From: Chthonomonadaceae bacterium
GTDB lineage: Bacteria > Armatimonadota > Fimbriimonadia > Fimbriimonadales > Fimbriimonadaceae
Reading direction: 5' to 3'
Assembly: GCA_015709495.1 (NCBI GenBank)
Contig: CP054189.1
Span: 1,302,001-1,366,000, forward strand
DNA: 64,000 nucleotides
The notes under the pieces are model-generated. The model saw nothing but the letters and a program-made list of their open reading frames with translations. It made no database searches and had not been told where the DNA came from. Both the position numbers and the translations under genes were made by a program. Positions 24,686-33,685 of this stretch are shown here, piece after piece (the first letter of the stretch is position 1; each line of letters begins with the position of its first letter).

Positions 24686-25566
24686 GCTCTTGCCCCTCCG
24701 TATTTTAGCGGAGATCTTGCCGCGATGCCCGAAAAAACAAACCCGCACACGCCACCGGCGGCCAGCAAGACCGCAAACATGGCGCTGAGCGGGAACGGGC
24801 CCGGCTCGCTCACGGTGCTGAACTGATCGAGCATCCGAACGATCGCGCCGTGAGAGGCCCAAAGCAGCAAAGTCGCGAGGACGCCGCCTACCATCCCTTG
24901 AACCACTCCTTCGAGAACCAACGGAATCTGGATCGTGCGGTGAGCCGCGCCCACGAGTTGCATGATCTTGATCTCCCTGCGCCGCGAATGAATCGTCATC
25001 TGGATCGCGTTGGAGATGAGAATGCCCGACGTGATGATGCTCAACCCGCCCAAAAAGAAGCCCAGGAGCCGGATCATCCGCATCATGTCGTCGAGTTGCC
25101 GAACGAGGTCATCCAGATACTTCACGCCCCCGGTCTCGATCGTGGGGATCGCGCTCACCACGGCAGCGACCGATTCGGTCTTGGAGAGGTCGTCGACCTT
25201 GATTTTCAGCGCGTCCGGCAGAGGGTTTTCGATGCCTTCGGTGAGTTCGGGGTACTGCTGGCGCTGCTTTTCCCAGGCCTTGTCGCGCGGGATCCATTGC
25301 ACGAGCGCCACCCCCTCGATTTTGCGAGCCGCCTCCGCAGTCTTCCGAATCTCGTCATACGTCGTGCCGGTCTTGAAAAACGCCCGCATCTCGAACCTGC
25401 TGGGGATGCTGTTCGCGTACTCGTACAGCTTCAGATAAAGGAAGCCGAGGCCGCCGATCAAGAACAGCGCGACGGTCGCCGTGCTGACGGCCGCGACGGT
25501 CATGAGGCCGTTGCGCCGCAGGGCGACGAACGTCTCGCCCAGGAGGAATTCGATCCGGTCAAGCAC
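24682..25566 (-). CDS. ftsX: Cell-division permease FtsX
   Basis: 294 residues with the FtsX layout: a cytoplasmic N-terminus ([19 protein letters not shown]), TM1 (about 20-45), an extracytoplasmic loop of about 120 residues (SRFEMRAFFKTGTTYDEIRK and following), then TM2-TM4 with SRRREIKIMQLVGA between TM2 and TM3. GTG 25566 overlaps the end of ftsE by 8 nt and has GGAGGTGGAG just upstream. With FtsE it transmits ATP hydrolysis to the periplasmic peptidoglycan hydrolase, here almost certainly the M23 protein encoded next. Confidence 0.95.
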   Translation of the reverse strand: MLDRIEFLLGETFVALRRNGLMTVAAVSTATVALFLIGGLGFLYLKLYEYANSIPSRFEMRAFFKTGTTYDEIRKTAEAARKIEGVALVQWIPRDKAWEKQRQQYPELTEGIENPLPDALKIKVDDLSKTESVAAVVSAIPTIETGGVKYLDDLVRQLDDMMRMIRLLGFFLGGLSIITSGILISNAIQMTIHSRRREIKIMQLVGAAHRTIQIPLVLEGVVQGMVGGVLATLLLWASHGAIVRMLDQFSTVSEPGPFPLSAMFAVLLAAGGVCGFVFSGIAARSPLKYGGARA

Positions 25567-26467
25567 GCTCCACCTCCGATTCGAGGCCAGGAGGGTCGCT
25601 TTCACCGGCCAGCAGTTCTTCGGGCGGAACGTCGCGCCTTCCGAACGAAGGCTGTACCTCCATCGCGCCTTCCGGGTTCGCCACCGAAGCCGGGTTTTCG
25701 ACCTCGTGGACCGGGCCAGGACTCGCCGAATCCGAGACGATCTGCCCGGCTGAAAGCTCGACGACCCGCTGGCGGCACCTCTCGACGATGGCCATATCGT
25801 GACTGGCGACCAGCACGGTCGTGCCCTTCAGGTTGAGTTGGAGAAGGAGTTCGACGATTTCCCAACTGTGGTCGGGATCGAGATTGCCCGTGGGCTCGTC
25901 GGCAAGGAGCAGCGTGGGGCTGTTGATGAGCGCGCGCGCGATCGCAACGCGCTGCTGTTCTCCGCCGCTGAGCTCGTGCGGAAACGCGTCGCCGCGCTGC
26001 CCTAGGTTCACTCGGTCGAGGATCTGAGGAACCCGCGTTCTCACCTCTCGCTTGGTCGCCCCCACCGCCCTCATGGCGTAGCTGATGTTTTCCCATACGC
26101 GTTTCTGCTGCAAGAGCCCGAAATCTTGGGGGACGATCCCCATCTTCCGCCTGAGGTAAGGGATGTCTCGGTCGGAAACCTTGGAGAGGTCTCTGCCGTC
26201 AAACGCGACTCGGCCCGAGGTCTCGCGCACCTCCCGCGAAAGGAGCTTGAGCATCGTGCTCTTGCCAGAACCGGAGATTCCGGTCAGGAACACGAACTCG
26301 CCCCGCTGGACATCCAGCGACACTCCTTTGAGTCCGACGACGTAGTCCGAATACCGAACGACCACGTCTTGGTATCGGATGTAAGGCTCGGTGGCTTTCG
26401 GATTCAACTTCCCTGTTCTCCAATCGCTACGAGCGCCGAAATCGGCGTCCCGAACGCCCAACCCCAC
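25559..26467 (-). CDS. ftsE: Cell-division ATP-binding protein FtsE
   Basis: 302 residues as called from GTG 26467; TTG 26407 (282 residues) is an alternative closer to the usual FtsE N-terminus. The ABC motifs are complete: Walker [11 protein letters not shown]-loop VPQDFGLL, signature [15 protein letters not shown], Walker [13 protein letters not shown], and switch His in ASHDMA. Beyond the usual end at SAGQIVSD it has an extra 55-residue Pro/Glu-rich tail that most FtsE proteins lack. It is first in the ftsE-ftsX-M23 operon, so the three genes form one division/peptidoglycan-remodelling unit. Confidence 0.94.
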   Translation of the reverse strand: MGLGVRDADFGARSDWRTGKLNPKATEPYIRYQDVVVRYSDYVVGLKGVSLDVQRGEFVFLTGISGSGKSTMLKLLSREVRETSGRVAFDGRDLSKVSDRDIPYLRRKMGIVPQDFGLLQQKRVWENISYAMRAVGATKREVRTRVPQILDRVNLGQRGDAFPHELSGGEQQRVAIARALINSPTLLLADEPTGNLDPDHSWEIVELLLQLNLKGTTVLVASHDMAIVERCRQRVVELSAGQIVSDSASPGPVHEVENPASVANPEGAMEVQPSFGRRDVPPEELLAGESDPPGLESEVERA

Positions 26468-26551
26468 GGTGAGCGCCGTTTTTCGCTCTCAGTTTGGCAT
26501 ACGTCTGCTCGGCGGGGCGCAGTTTCCCCCGACTCGATTCCGTTGGGTCTC

Positions 26552-28198
26552 TTACACTTCGACGACCGTCGGCAAGACGAGCGGGCGCATTTGGATCGAC
26601 CGCTGCACGACGCGGCGGGCCGCCTCCGCCAGCAGGTGGCGCACCTTGTCGCTGTCCCGAAGGTCGTCCACATTGAGGCTGTCCAGCAAGTCGTCGAGCG
26701 CCTTTGCGACCATTTTGCCCACGTCTTCGCTGGAATGGACTCCCCGAACCTGAACATACGGGTCGCCCACGACCTCGCCCATTTCGACGTCGATCGCGAC
26801 CGTGACGGCGATCACGCCTTCGCGCGAGAGATTGCTGCGGTCGCGGAGAACGTCATCAGTGACGCCGGGAGTGCCACTATTATCTACCAGAACCCTTCCG
26901 CAAGGCACCCGGTCTTCGATCCTCGCGTCAGTCTCCTCGACGACCAGGCGCTCCCCGATATCGAGGAGGAACACCCTGTGCTCGGGGTAGTCCATCTGGA
27001 ACGCAAGCCGCGCGAGCTCGTACTGGTGCCTGCGTTCGCCGTGGACCGGCGCGAAGTAGTAAGGCCGCGTGAGGTTGAGCATCAGCTTGAGCTCCTCCTC
27101 GTAGGCGTGGCCGCTGACGTGAACCGGCGGATCGTCGCCGTAGACGACCCTGGCCCCTTGCCGAAACAACCGATTGATGGTTCGCCAAATGGCCGCCTCG
27201 TTGCCAGGGATCGGCCTGGCGGAGTAGATGACGGTGTCGCCTTGCTGGATCTGGAGCCTCCCGTACGTTCCCTTCGACATTTGCACCAGAGCTGAGAGAG
27301 GCTCTCCCTGGCTGCCCGTGGTCAAAATCGCCAACTGCTCCGGCGGGTAGTTCTTCGTCTCTTCGAGGCTGATTCGAGTCCCAGGCGGAATCTTCATGTA
27401 GCCGAGCCGGGAGCATGTCTCGACGTTTTGCTCCATTCGGCGGCCGACCACCGCGACCTTCCGGTTCGTTTGAGCGGCGACCTCGTACACCTGTTGCATC
27501 CGATGGATCGTCGAAGCAAAGGTGGTAAGCAGCACCCTGCCAGGGCTTTCGAGGAAGACCTTTCTCAGCCCGTCTGCCACGATCTTCTCGCTGGGCCCCC
27601 ATCCCTTGCGGTCGACGTTCGTGGAGTCGCTGAGCAGCAGAACGACGCCTTCTTTAGCGAGTTCGCCGAACCTCGTGACGTTGCTCAGCTTGCCGTCAAC
27701 GGGGGTGAAATCGAACTTGAAATCTCCGGTGAGCAGCACGATGCCGTGGACGGTGCGCACGGCGAACGAGGCGTTTTCCGGGATCGAGTGGGTTACGCGA
27801 ATGGGCTCGACGCTGAGCGCCCCGGCTTCGAGGATGTCGCCGAACTGAAAGGGGCGGAGGTCGAGCTTCCTCTTGGGCAACTGCTCGTCGAGCTTGGGCT
27901 TCATCAGCGCCAAGGTGAACTCGGAGGCATGAATGGGCACGTCGATGTGCTGCAGCAGGTAGGGCAGCGCGCCTACGTGGTCCTCATGGGCGTGAGTCAG
28001 GAACACGCCTCGGACGTGAGCCGCGTTTTCGATGAGGTAGGTGAAGTCAGGGATCACGATGTCGACGCCCGGCATTTCCTCGTTGGGAAAGGAAAGTCCG
28101 CAGTCGAGAACTACGATATCGTCGCCCTGTCGGACCACGGTGCAGTTCTTGCCGATCTCGCCCACTCCACCCAGGGAAATCACTTCGACGGTTGACAT
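26552..28198 (-). CDS. rnj: Ribonuclease J
   Basis: 548 residues of the beta-CASP metallo-beta-lactamase RNase J family. Zinc ligands are seen in THAHEDHVGALP and LLTGDFKFD, and the beta-CASP domain has SDSTNVDRKG, TTFASTIHRMQQ, GRRMEQN, TTGSQGEPLSAL, HVSGHA and PVHGERRH. The C-terminal domain (about residues 455-548) is also present. It combines 5'-3' exo- and endonuclease activity in RNA decay and processing. A single copy is seen here. It is divergent from gdhA, with an 88-nt gap. Confidence 0.96.
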   Translation of the reverse strand: MSTVEVISLGGVGEIGKNCTVVRQGDDIVVLDCGLSFPNEEMPGVDIVIPDFTYLIENAAHVRGVFLTHAHEDHVGALPYLLQHIDVPIHASEFTLALMKPKLDEQLPKRKLDLRPFQFGDILEAGALSVEPIRVTHSIPENASFAVRTVHGIVLLTGDFKFDFTPVDGKLSNVTRFGELAKEGVVLLLSDSTNVDRKGWGPSEKIVADGLRKVFLESPGRVLLTTFASTIHRMQQVYEVAAQTNRKVAVVGRRMEQNVETCSRLGYMKIPPGTRISLEETKNYPPEQLAILTTGSQGEPLSALVQMSKGTYGRLQIQQGDTVIYSARPIPGNEAAIWRTINRLFRQGARVVYGDDPPVHVSGHAYEEELKLMLNLTRPYYFAPVHGERRHQYELARLAFQMDYPEHRVFLLDIGERLVVEETDARIEDRVPCGRVLVDNSGTPGVTDDVLRDRSNLSREGVIAVTVAIDVEMGEVVGDPYVQVRGVHSSEDVGKMVAKALDDLLDSLNVDDLRDSDKVRHLLAEAARRVVQRSIQMRPLVLPTVVEV

Positions 28199-28286
28199 GC
28201 GCGCAGAGCGTACCCTTGCTGGGGCCTGAACGAACGAAAGTCGGAAGGAAACGGCGCGCCGTCCGCCGAATGGATTGTTTCGCGAT

Positions 28287-29552
28287 ATGTCGAACCTCTT
28301 TTTGGCGGCTCAAACCCAACTCGATGAGGTGGCCGCTCTCCTTCATTTACCCCCAGAGATCCACTCGCTCCTCCGCGAGCCGATGCGCGAGCACGTCGCT
28401 CGTTTCCCCGTCAGAATGGACGACGACTCCACCCGTGTATTTACCGGTTTTCGAGTGCAATACAACCATGCGCTCGGGCCCTGCAAGGGAGGACTCCGCT
28501 TCCACCCGGAAGAAACGGTCGACACCGTACGGGCGCTCGCGGCATGGATGACCTGGAAGACGGCGTTGGTGGACCTGCCTTTGGGTGGCGGGAAGGGAGG
28601 CGTGATCTGCAATCCGAAGCAGCTTTCGGAAGGCGAACTCGAGCGCGTCAGCCGGGGCTTCATTCGGGCGATCGCGAAGTACATCGACGACGACGTGGAC
28701 GTTCCTGCGCCCGACGTGTATACGAACCCTCAAGTCATGGCTTGGATGATGGACGAGTTCGCGACGATTCGGGGCCACCATCGGCCGGGAGTGATTACGG
28801 GGAAGCCGGTTCACTTGGGCGGTTCTCTGGGGAGGGACGATGCGACCGCGCGAGGGGGCATGTACACGATCCGGGAGGCGGCCTCGAATCTCGGTCTGGA
28901 TTTGAGCCAGGCCACGGCCGTGATTCAAGGCTACGGCAATGCGGGCGCATTCGCGCACAAGCTGATCGAGCAGTTGTTTGGAACCAAGGTCATTGCGATC
29001 AGCGATTCCCGCGGGGCGATCCACTCCGCCGACGGGATCGACGCACAGGCGGCGCAGGAGCACAAAGACGCCACAGGTTCCGTTGTCGGGCTCGCCGGCG
29101 CAACCCGCGTGGAGCCTGAGGACCTGCTCGAACTCGAAACGGACGTGCTGATCCCTGCCGCGCTGGAAAACGTGATCCACTCCGGCAACGCCGAGCGGAT
29201 TCGCGCCAAGATCGTCGCCGAACTCGCAAACGGGCCCACCACTCCGGAAGCCGACCCGATCCTTCACGCTCGGGGAGTGAGGGTGATTCCCGACTTCCTC
29301 TGCAACGCCGGTGGGGTCACGGTGAGCTACTTCGAGCAGGTGCAGAACCTCAACCTCGACCGTTGGAAGCTGGAGCAGGTGCATTGGAGGCTTGATGAGC
29401 GCATGACGGAAGCGTTTCACACGGTGGAGGAGAAACGCCAATCGTTGAACGTCCATCCCCGGCTGGCGGCCTACGCCGTTGCGGTGGAGCGGGTGGCTCG
29501 GGCCTGCATCGATCGGGGTTGGATCAGCCGAAGCAGTCTAGCTCGGAAGTAG
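28287..29552 (+). CDS. gdhA: NAD(P)-dependent glutamate dehydrogenase
   Basis: A 421-residue Glu/Leu/Phe/Val dehydrogenase interconverting glutamate with 2-oxoglutarate and ammonia. Catalytic-site motifs are YNHALGPCKGGLRFHP and LVDLPLGGGKGGV with the two essential lysines and PAPDVYT. The Rossmann domain has VIQGYGNAGAFA, and NAGGVTVSYFEQVQN closes the protein. ATG 28287 is preferred over an in-frame TTG 12 nt earlier. The length fits the hexameric class. It converges with the ThuA-like gene, with 1 nt between stops. Confidence 0.93.
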   Translation: MSNLFLAAQTQLDEVAALLHLPPEIHSLLREPMREHVARFPVRMDDDSTRVFTGFRVQYNHALGPCKGGLRFHPEETVDTVRALAAWMTWKTALVDLPLGGGKGGVICNPKQLSEGELERVSRGFIRAIAKYIDDDVDVPAPDVYTNPQVMAWMMDEFATIRGHHRPGVITGKPVHLGGSLGRDDATARGGMYTIREAASNLGLDLSQATAVIQGYGNAGAFAHKLIEQLFGTKVIAISDSRGAIHSADGIDAQAAQEHKDATGSVVGLAGATRVEPEDLLELETDVLIPAALENVIHSGNAERIRAKIVAELANGPTTPEADPILHARGVRVIPDFLCNAGGVTVSYFEQVQNLNLDRWKLEQVHWRLDERMTEAFHTVEEKRQSLNVHPRLAAYAVAVERVARACIDRGWISRSSLARK

Positions 29553-29553
29553 C

Positions 29554-30234
29554 CTAGAATCCCTCGTCGCGACGGGTCGCCCATAGGAATCCGCGCCGCA
29601 TCAGTTCCTTTGGCAGCGGCTCTTCCAGGACGGCTCGCGAGTGTCCGAGCGCCGAATAAAACACCTTTCCGCGCCCCCAATTCTTCGTCCAGACCTGGGG
29701 CATCTTGCAGGGGTTGCCGCTGTGGGCGCCCGGGTGATCGGGGTGGGGAAAGTCCGTATAGGCCAGAACGGTGTTGCCCGGATCGACGTGAAGGTAGTAC
29801 TGCTCCGAAACGACGTCGAAATCTCCGATGGATTCGGTGATTTCATGAGGCTGGCCGCGGTCGATCCTGATTCGGTAGCGAACGTTGTCGTTTCCTGGGT
29901 GGGCCACCCATTGCCCGCCGGTCATGAATTGCCAGTCCGTATCCTCTCGAAAAGAGTCGCACATTCCGCCGTGGCAACCCGCAAGTCCGACCCCAAATTC
30001 AGCCACCGCTCGCGAGACCCCTTGAGTTTGCGTAGGCTCGATCCGGCTCATCGTAACGATGGGCACGATCAAGCCCAGGCGCTGGAGGAAGTCGGCGTCC
30101 TCGAGCCGGGCCAGTGAGTTCGTCACTTCGACCTGGAAGCCCTCGCCCACAAGGAGTTCTTGAAAGAGCCTTGCGACGGGCTCCGGCTCATGGCCCTCCC
30201 ATCCGCCCCAAACGATCAGCGCTCGCCTTATCAC
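29554..30234 (-). CDS. ThuA-like domain protein
   Basis: 226 residues from GTG 30234. The flavodoxin-like ThuA fold is visible from RALIVWGGWEGHEPE (strand 1 and loop), VEVTNSLARLED, GVGLAGCHGGMCDSF, and TDWQFMTGGQWVAHPG to VWTKNWGRGKVFYSALGHS. ThuA-like proteins are tied to trehalose and other sugar metabolism in several phyla, with no firmly known reaction. It starts 13 nt after the stop of the large secreted protein upstream and so is probably in its operon; no sugar genes lie nearby. The function stays open. Confidence 0.85.
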   Translation of the reverse strand: MIRRALIVWGGWEGHEPEPVARLFQELLVGEGFQVEVTNSLARLEDADFLQRLGLIVPIVTMSRIEPTQTQGVSRAVAEFGVGLAGCHGGMCDSFREDTDWQFMTGGQWVAHPGNDNVRYRIRIDRGQPHEITESIGDFDVVSEQYYLHVDPGNTVLAYTDFPHPDHPGAHSGNPCKMPQVWTKNWGRGKVFYSALGHSRAVLEEPLPKELMRRGFLWATRRDEGF

Positions 30235-30246
30235 TGGCGCAGGAGA

Positions 30247-32406
30247 TTACCTTTGAGGTCGGGGCGGAATCGCGCCCGATTTCAAGTTCTGCATGTGGAC
30301 GCGGATTTCTTGGAGGATCGCCGCGGGGAGTTGAGCGATGCTCGGAATGTCCCGCTTATCGAATTCGGTCACGTCGAACGAGAGCGATCCAGTGACGTTT
30401 GCGCCAAAGACGAAGGAGAATTCGAACGTGTGCTGCCTTGCCACCCACATCGGCCCGAGTTCGACCGGCTCGTCCTCCATCTCCTCGCGGAACTTGGGAT
30501 CGGTGCGCAGAAGCTCGTAATAGGCGAGGTCTTCGGCAGACATGAACGACCTCGAACCTTCGCCGCCATAAGACACCATCGCCCCGGAGAGGGTCTCCAC
30601 CTCGAGTTGCACCGTGCCTTCCGAGGGCAACCCGGTAGGGAACAGCTCCGTGGGCTCGTCCGTACGCCAAAACTGGCCCTCCTCAGACTCGGCTAACTCG
30701 ATGTCGATTTCCTCGTCGACGAAAGGCATCAACTCCCTCTCGGCGAAGACCGCGCGAGTGATCAGTTGCCTTTGCTGCGGAGAAAGCGAACCGAGCGCAA
30801 CGGGGGCCGCCGCCATCCGGCTGCGCTGCGCGGGGGTCAGCGAACCGAACAAGCGCAAGACCGCGTTGTTGTAGCTGACCTGATCCCATGTGTCGCTCAT
30901 TTCGGGCTGCAGCAGGCTGGGGATCCATTCGGACGAGAGGTAGTCGGCGGGGTCGGGGACCGGACTGGCTGTGGCGAACTCGCTGAGGATGTCCGCGGTC
31001 GGGTAGCCAAGGCCATCTGCGGCCCGCAGCGCCTTTCCGAACGCCGTTCGGGAGGTTCGGTGTTTTCGCACGAGCGGAGCATTCCAAAGGCGCGCTTGGA
31101 GCCACTCCCCTTCTGTCGCTCGCTCGAAAAGCGAGGGGCTAAGGACGATCCTCTCGCAGACTTGAGGGGTGATCCCGGATTCCGCTGTCAGCACTAGGCA
31201 CATGTAGAAGAGGTCCCGTGGGGCGATCACAACGTTCTTGTCCAAGAACTTCGAGTAGCCGGTGAGCACCTCCGTTAGGAGCCAGGAAGCGGGGTCGTTC
31301 GACTCCGGGCGCAAAAGCATTTGCCGAACCTCGGGACTGAGCGGCGGCGCGGGCGTGGGTTCGTCCTCCTCCATCTCGCTCCATTCGTGGGACATATGAT
31401 CGATCAGGTTCTGGGAGTTCTCGCTGAAGACGAACTTCTCTCCGCTCCCGGCCAAATCCCCGCCGCTGACCATCTCCTCGTAGAAGGGGTCCATCAGGGT
31501 CACGCTCTCCCACTCATCGGCGATCACGTTTTGATCCGCATCGAGGATTTGGATGCCAAGCTGGATCGAGTCCGCGTAGTTCTCGACGACGACGTTCACC
31601 TTCGCGAGGGGCCGATTGAGAGCGGGCCTTTTCATGAGGAAGCTGCCCATCGGGTTGTAAGTCTGCGCCATCGCTTCTTCGTCTTCTTCGTCGGGTTCGG
31701 GAAGTGAGGCGAGCGCCTTTTGCCACACCGAATACTCCTTCTGAAAGGCATCGAGCGCTTGGGCGACCGAGAAAGGCAGGCGGCGCTGCATCGAGTTGGG
31801 CTGAGACGAAAGCACGGTCGCTTCGTTGAGGGGCAGCGCGTTGAAAACCGCCGGATCGAAGGCCGCCATCAAGCGTTGCGAAAGCCTGCCCTCCGGGAGC
31901 TGCCGCGAGATGCTCATTCGGGCTTCATAGCGGGCCCGGTAGTCGGTTCGAGGGCGCTGTGCTTCCGACTGGATGCGGGCGATGAGGGCTTCGGCGTCGC
32001 TTTCGGAGAACTGCGGCAAACCCGCCTGCAATTCGAACTTGGCGAACGCATTCTTGAGGCCCTGCTCACGCTGCTTGAGCATGCGCTCCCACTCTTCTTC
32101 CGATTGGCGAGCGGACCTCCGCAGTACCCATCCCGCTTCCTCCTTCGACCACGAAGCGGAGAGAGCCCAGGCGATTCGGGATCGGATCTCTTCGGCCGAA
32201 GCGCCCTTGATGTCGAGGAACAACAGATCGTCTGCGACGCCCGGCGCAGCTTCGTGATTCTCGCCGAGCGTCTCGGAGAGGCGAGCGAACACCCGCTTGG
32301 CCGGGGCGACCTCAAAGCGGAATTGCAGTTGTTGAGAGGGTTCCGGTCTAGCCGACCAAGAGGGGCTTCCGACCAAGGCAACCCAGAGCGCCAGTGTGAG
32401 CATCAT
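30247..32406 (-). CDS. Unknown 719-residue secreted protein with STN-like N-terminus
   Basis: A signal peptide (LTLALWVALVGSPSWSA) is followed by a region (about residues 28-97) that resembles the secretin/TonB short N-terminal (STN) domain: FRFEVAPAKRVFARLSETLG, LFLDIKGASAEEIRSRIAWAL, WVLRRS. The remaining 600 residues, rich in Glu, Pro and Leu, match no family I know. There is no membrane beta-barrel or secretin domain at the C-terminus. The gene lies upstream of the ThuA-like gene with a 12-nt gap. AAAGGTGA precedes the tandem ATG codons. I infer an envelope protein, possibly lineage-specific. Confidence 0.6.
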   Translation of the reverse strand: MMLTLALWVALVGSPSWSARPEPSQQLQFRFEVAPAKRVFARLSETLGENHEAAPGVADDLLFLDIKGASAEEIRSRIAWALSASWSKEEAGWVLRRSARQSEEEWERMLKQREQGLKNAFAKFELQAGLPQFSESDAEALIARIQSEAQRPRTDYRARYEARMSISRQLPEGRLSQRLMAAFDPAVFNALPLNEATVLSSQPNSMQRRLPFSVAQALDAFQKEYSVWQKALASLPEPDEEDEEAMAQTYNPMGSFLMKRPALNRPLAKVNVVVENYADSIQLGIQILDADQNVIADEWESVTLMDPFYEEMVSGGDLAGSGEKFVFSENSQNLIDHMSHEWSEMEEDEPTPAPPLSPEVRQMLLRPESNDPASWLLTEVLTGYSKFLDKNVVIAPRDLFYMCLVLTAESGITPQVCERIVLSPSLFERATEGEWLQARLWNAPLVRKHRTSRTAFGKALRAADGLGYPTADILSEFATASPVPDPADYLSSEWIPSLLQPEMSDTWDQVSYNNAVLRLFGSLTPAQRSRMAAAPVALGSLSPQQRQLITRAVFAERELMPFVDEEIDIELAESEEGQFWRTDEPTELFPTGLPSEGTVQLEVETLSGAMVSYGGEGSRSFMSAEDLAYYELLRTDPKFREEMEDEPVELGPMWVARQHTFEFSFVFGANVTGSLSFDVTEFDKRDIPSIAQLPAAILQEIRVHMQNLKSGAIPPRPQR

Positions 32407-32494
32407 TCACCTTTAGACCCGACTGAGGAGAGCGACCGACATCTGTATTATGCGCTTGCGTAAGGCGTTTGCTCGCAGCAATTTTTTCGAGCAG

Positions 32495-33640
32495 CTAGGC
32501 CGTGGATTCGAGGGCTAGCGCGAGGTCTTCGATGAGGTCCTCGACGTTCTCGATTCCGATGCTGAGCCGGATCAGAGTCGGCGGGATGCCCGAAGCGATA
32601 CGCTGGTCTTCGGTCATGGCGGCGTGGGACATCGCGGGCGGGTATCCGATCAAGGACTCGACCCCTCCCAGGCTCTCAGCAAGCAGGAATAACCGGGTCG
32701 ACTCGGCGACTCGCTTGGCTTCGTCCGCCGTCCCGTTCACCTCGAACGACATCATCCCCCCGAACCCCCTCATCTGCCGCTTGGCGACCTCGTGAGAGGG
32801 GTGGCTTGACAGCCCCGGATAATGGACCCGCGAGACCCGGGGATGGCGTTCGAGCGCTTCGGCCACCGCTTGCGCGTTGCGGCAATGCCGGTCCATCCGG
32901 ACGGCAAGGGTCTTGACTCCTCGCAAGGTCAGCCAGCAGTCGAAGGGGCTGGGAGACGTCCCCACGGTCTTGGCCCATTCGAAGGCGCGATCCGCTAGAT
33001 CGTCGTCATTCGTCACGACTGCGCCGCCGATGATGTCGCTATGCCCGCCCAGGTACTTCGTGGTCGAATGCACCACCACGTCGCAACCGAGCGCGAGCGG
33101 GTTCTGCAGGTAAGGCGAGGCGAAAGTGTTGTCGATGACTGAAGTGAACCCGAGCCGTCGGCACTCGGAGGCGATCTCCGCGATGTCCATGACCCTGAGC
33201 GTCGGGTTGGTCGGGGTCTCAAAGATCAGCATTCGCGTCGAACTTTCGGCCTTTTGCGCGATGTCCGAGGGGTCAGAGGCGTCGAACTCGGTGCACCGAA
33301 CGCCGTATTGCGGCAAGAGCTTATGGACCAAGCGATGGGTTCCGCCGTAGATGTCATTCGCCATCAGCAGGTGATCGCCCGCGTTGAGCTGCCCCAACAC
33401 CGATGAGATCGCGGCCATTCCACTGCTGACGCAGACCGCTCGCGAGCCGCCTTCGAGTGAAGCGACCACTTGTTCGAGGGCATCGCGCACGGGGTTGTGA
33501 ACCCGCGTGTAATCGAACTTCGGGGGGCTATCGAGGCTCTCCCAGGCGAAGGTCGCCGATTGGACGATCGGCGGAATGACGGCCCCAGACGCGGGGTCTG
33601 GGTCTTGCCCGACGCGTATGGCCTTGGTCTCAAAGCGCAT
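32495..33640 (-). CDS. Cystathionine gamma-synthase/lyase-family PLP enzyme
   Basis: 381 residues of the Cys/Met metabolism PLP-dependent family. Markers: FDYTRVHNPVRDALE, CVSSGMAAISSVL, ANDIYGGTHRL, FETPTNPTLRVMDI, the PLP aspartate in SVIDNTFASPYLQNPL, the Schiff-base lysine in VHSTTKYLGGHSD, and SLGGVESLIGYPP. The YTRVHNP and SLGGVESL motifs are shared by MetB, MetC and cystathionine gamma-lyase, so the exact reaction (transsulfuration direction) cannot be decided from sequence alone. A TACATT hexamer 6 nt before ATG 33640 may be a leaderless -10. No met or cys genes are adjacent. Confidence 0.9.
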   Translation of the reverse strand: MRFETKAIRVGQDPDPASGAVIPPIVQSATFAWESLDSPPKFDYTRVHNPVRDALEQVVASLEGGSRAVCVSSGMAAISSVLGQLNAGDHLLMANDIYGGTHRLVHKLLPQYGVRCTEFDASDPSDIAQKAESSTRMLIFETPTNPTLRVMDIAEIASECRRLGFTSVIDNTFASPYLQNPLALGCDVVVHSTTKYLGGHSDIIGGAVVTNDDDLADRAFEWAKTVGTSPSPFDCWLTLRGVKTLAVRMDRHCRNAQAVAEALERHPRVSRVHYPGLSSHPSHEVAKRQMRGFGGMMSFEVNGTADEAKRVAESTRLFLLAESLGGVESLIGYPPAMSHAAMTEDQRIASGIPPTLIRLSIGIENVEDLIEDLALALESTA

Positions 33641-33685
33641 GGGTTGAATGTACTCGTTGGGAGGCTCGGCGCGCTTGGCTCCCGA

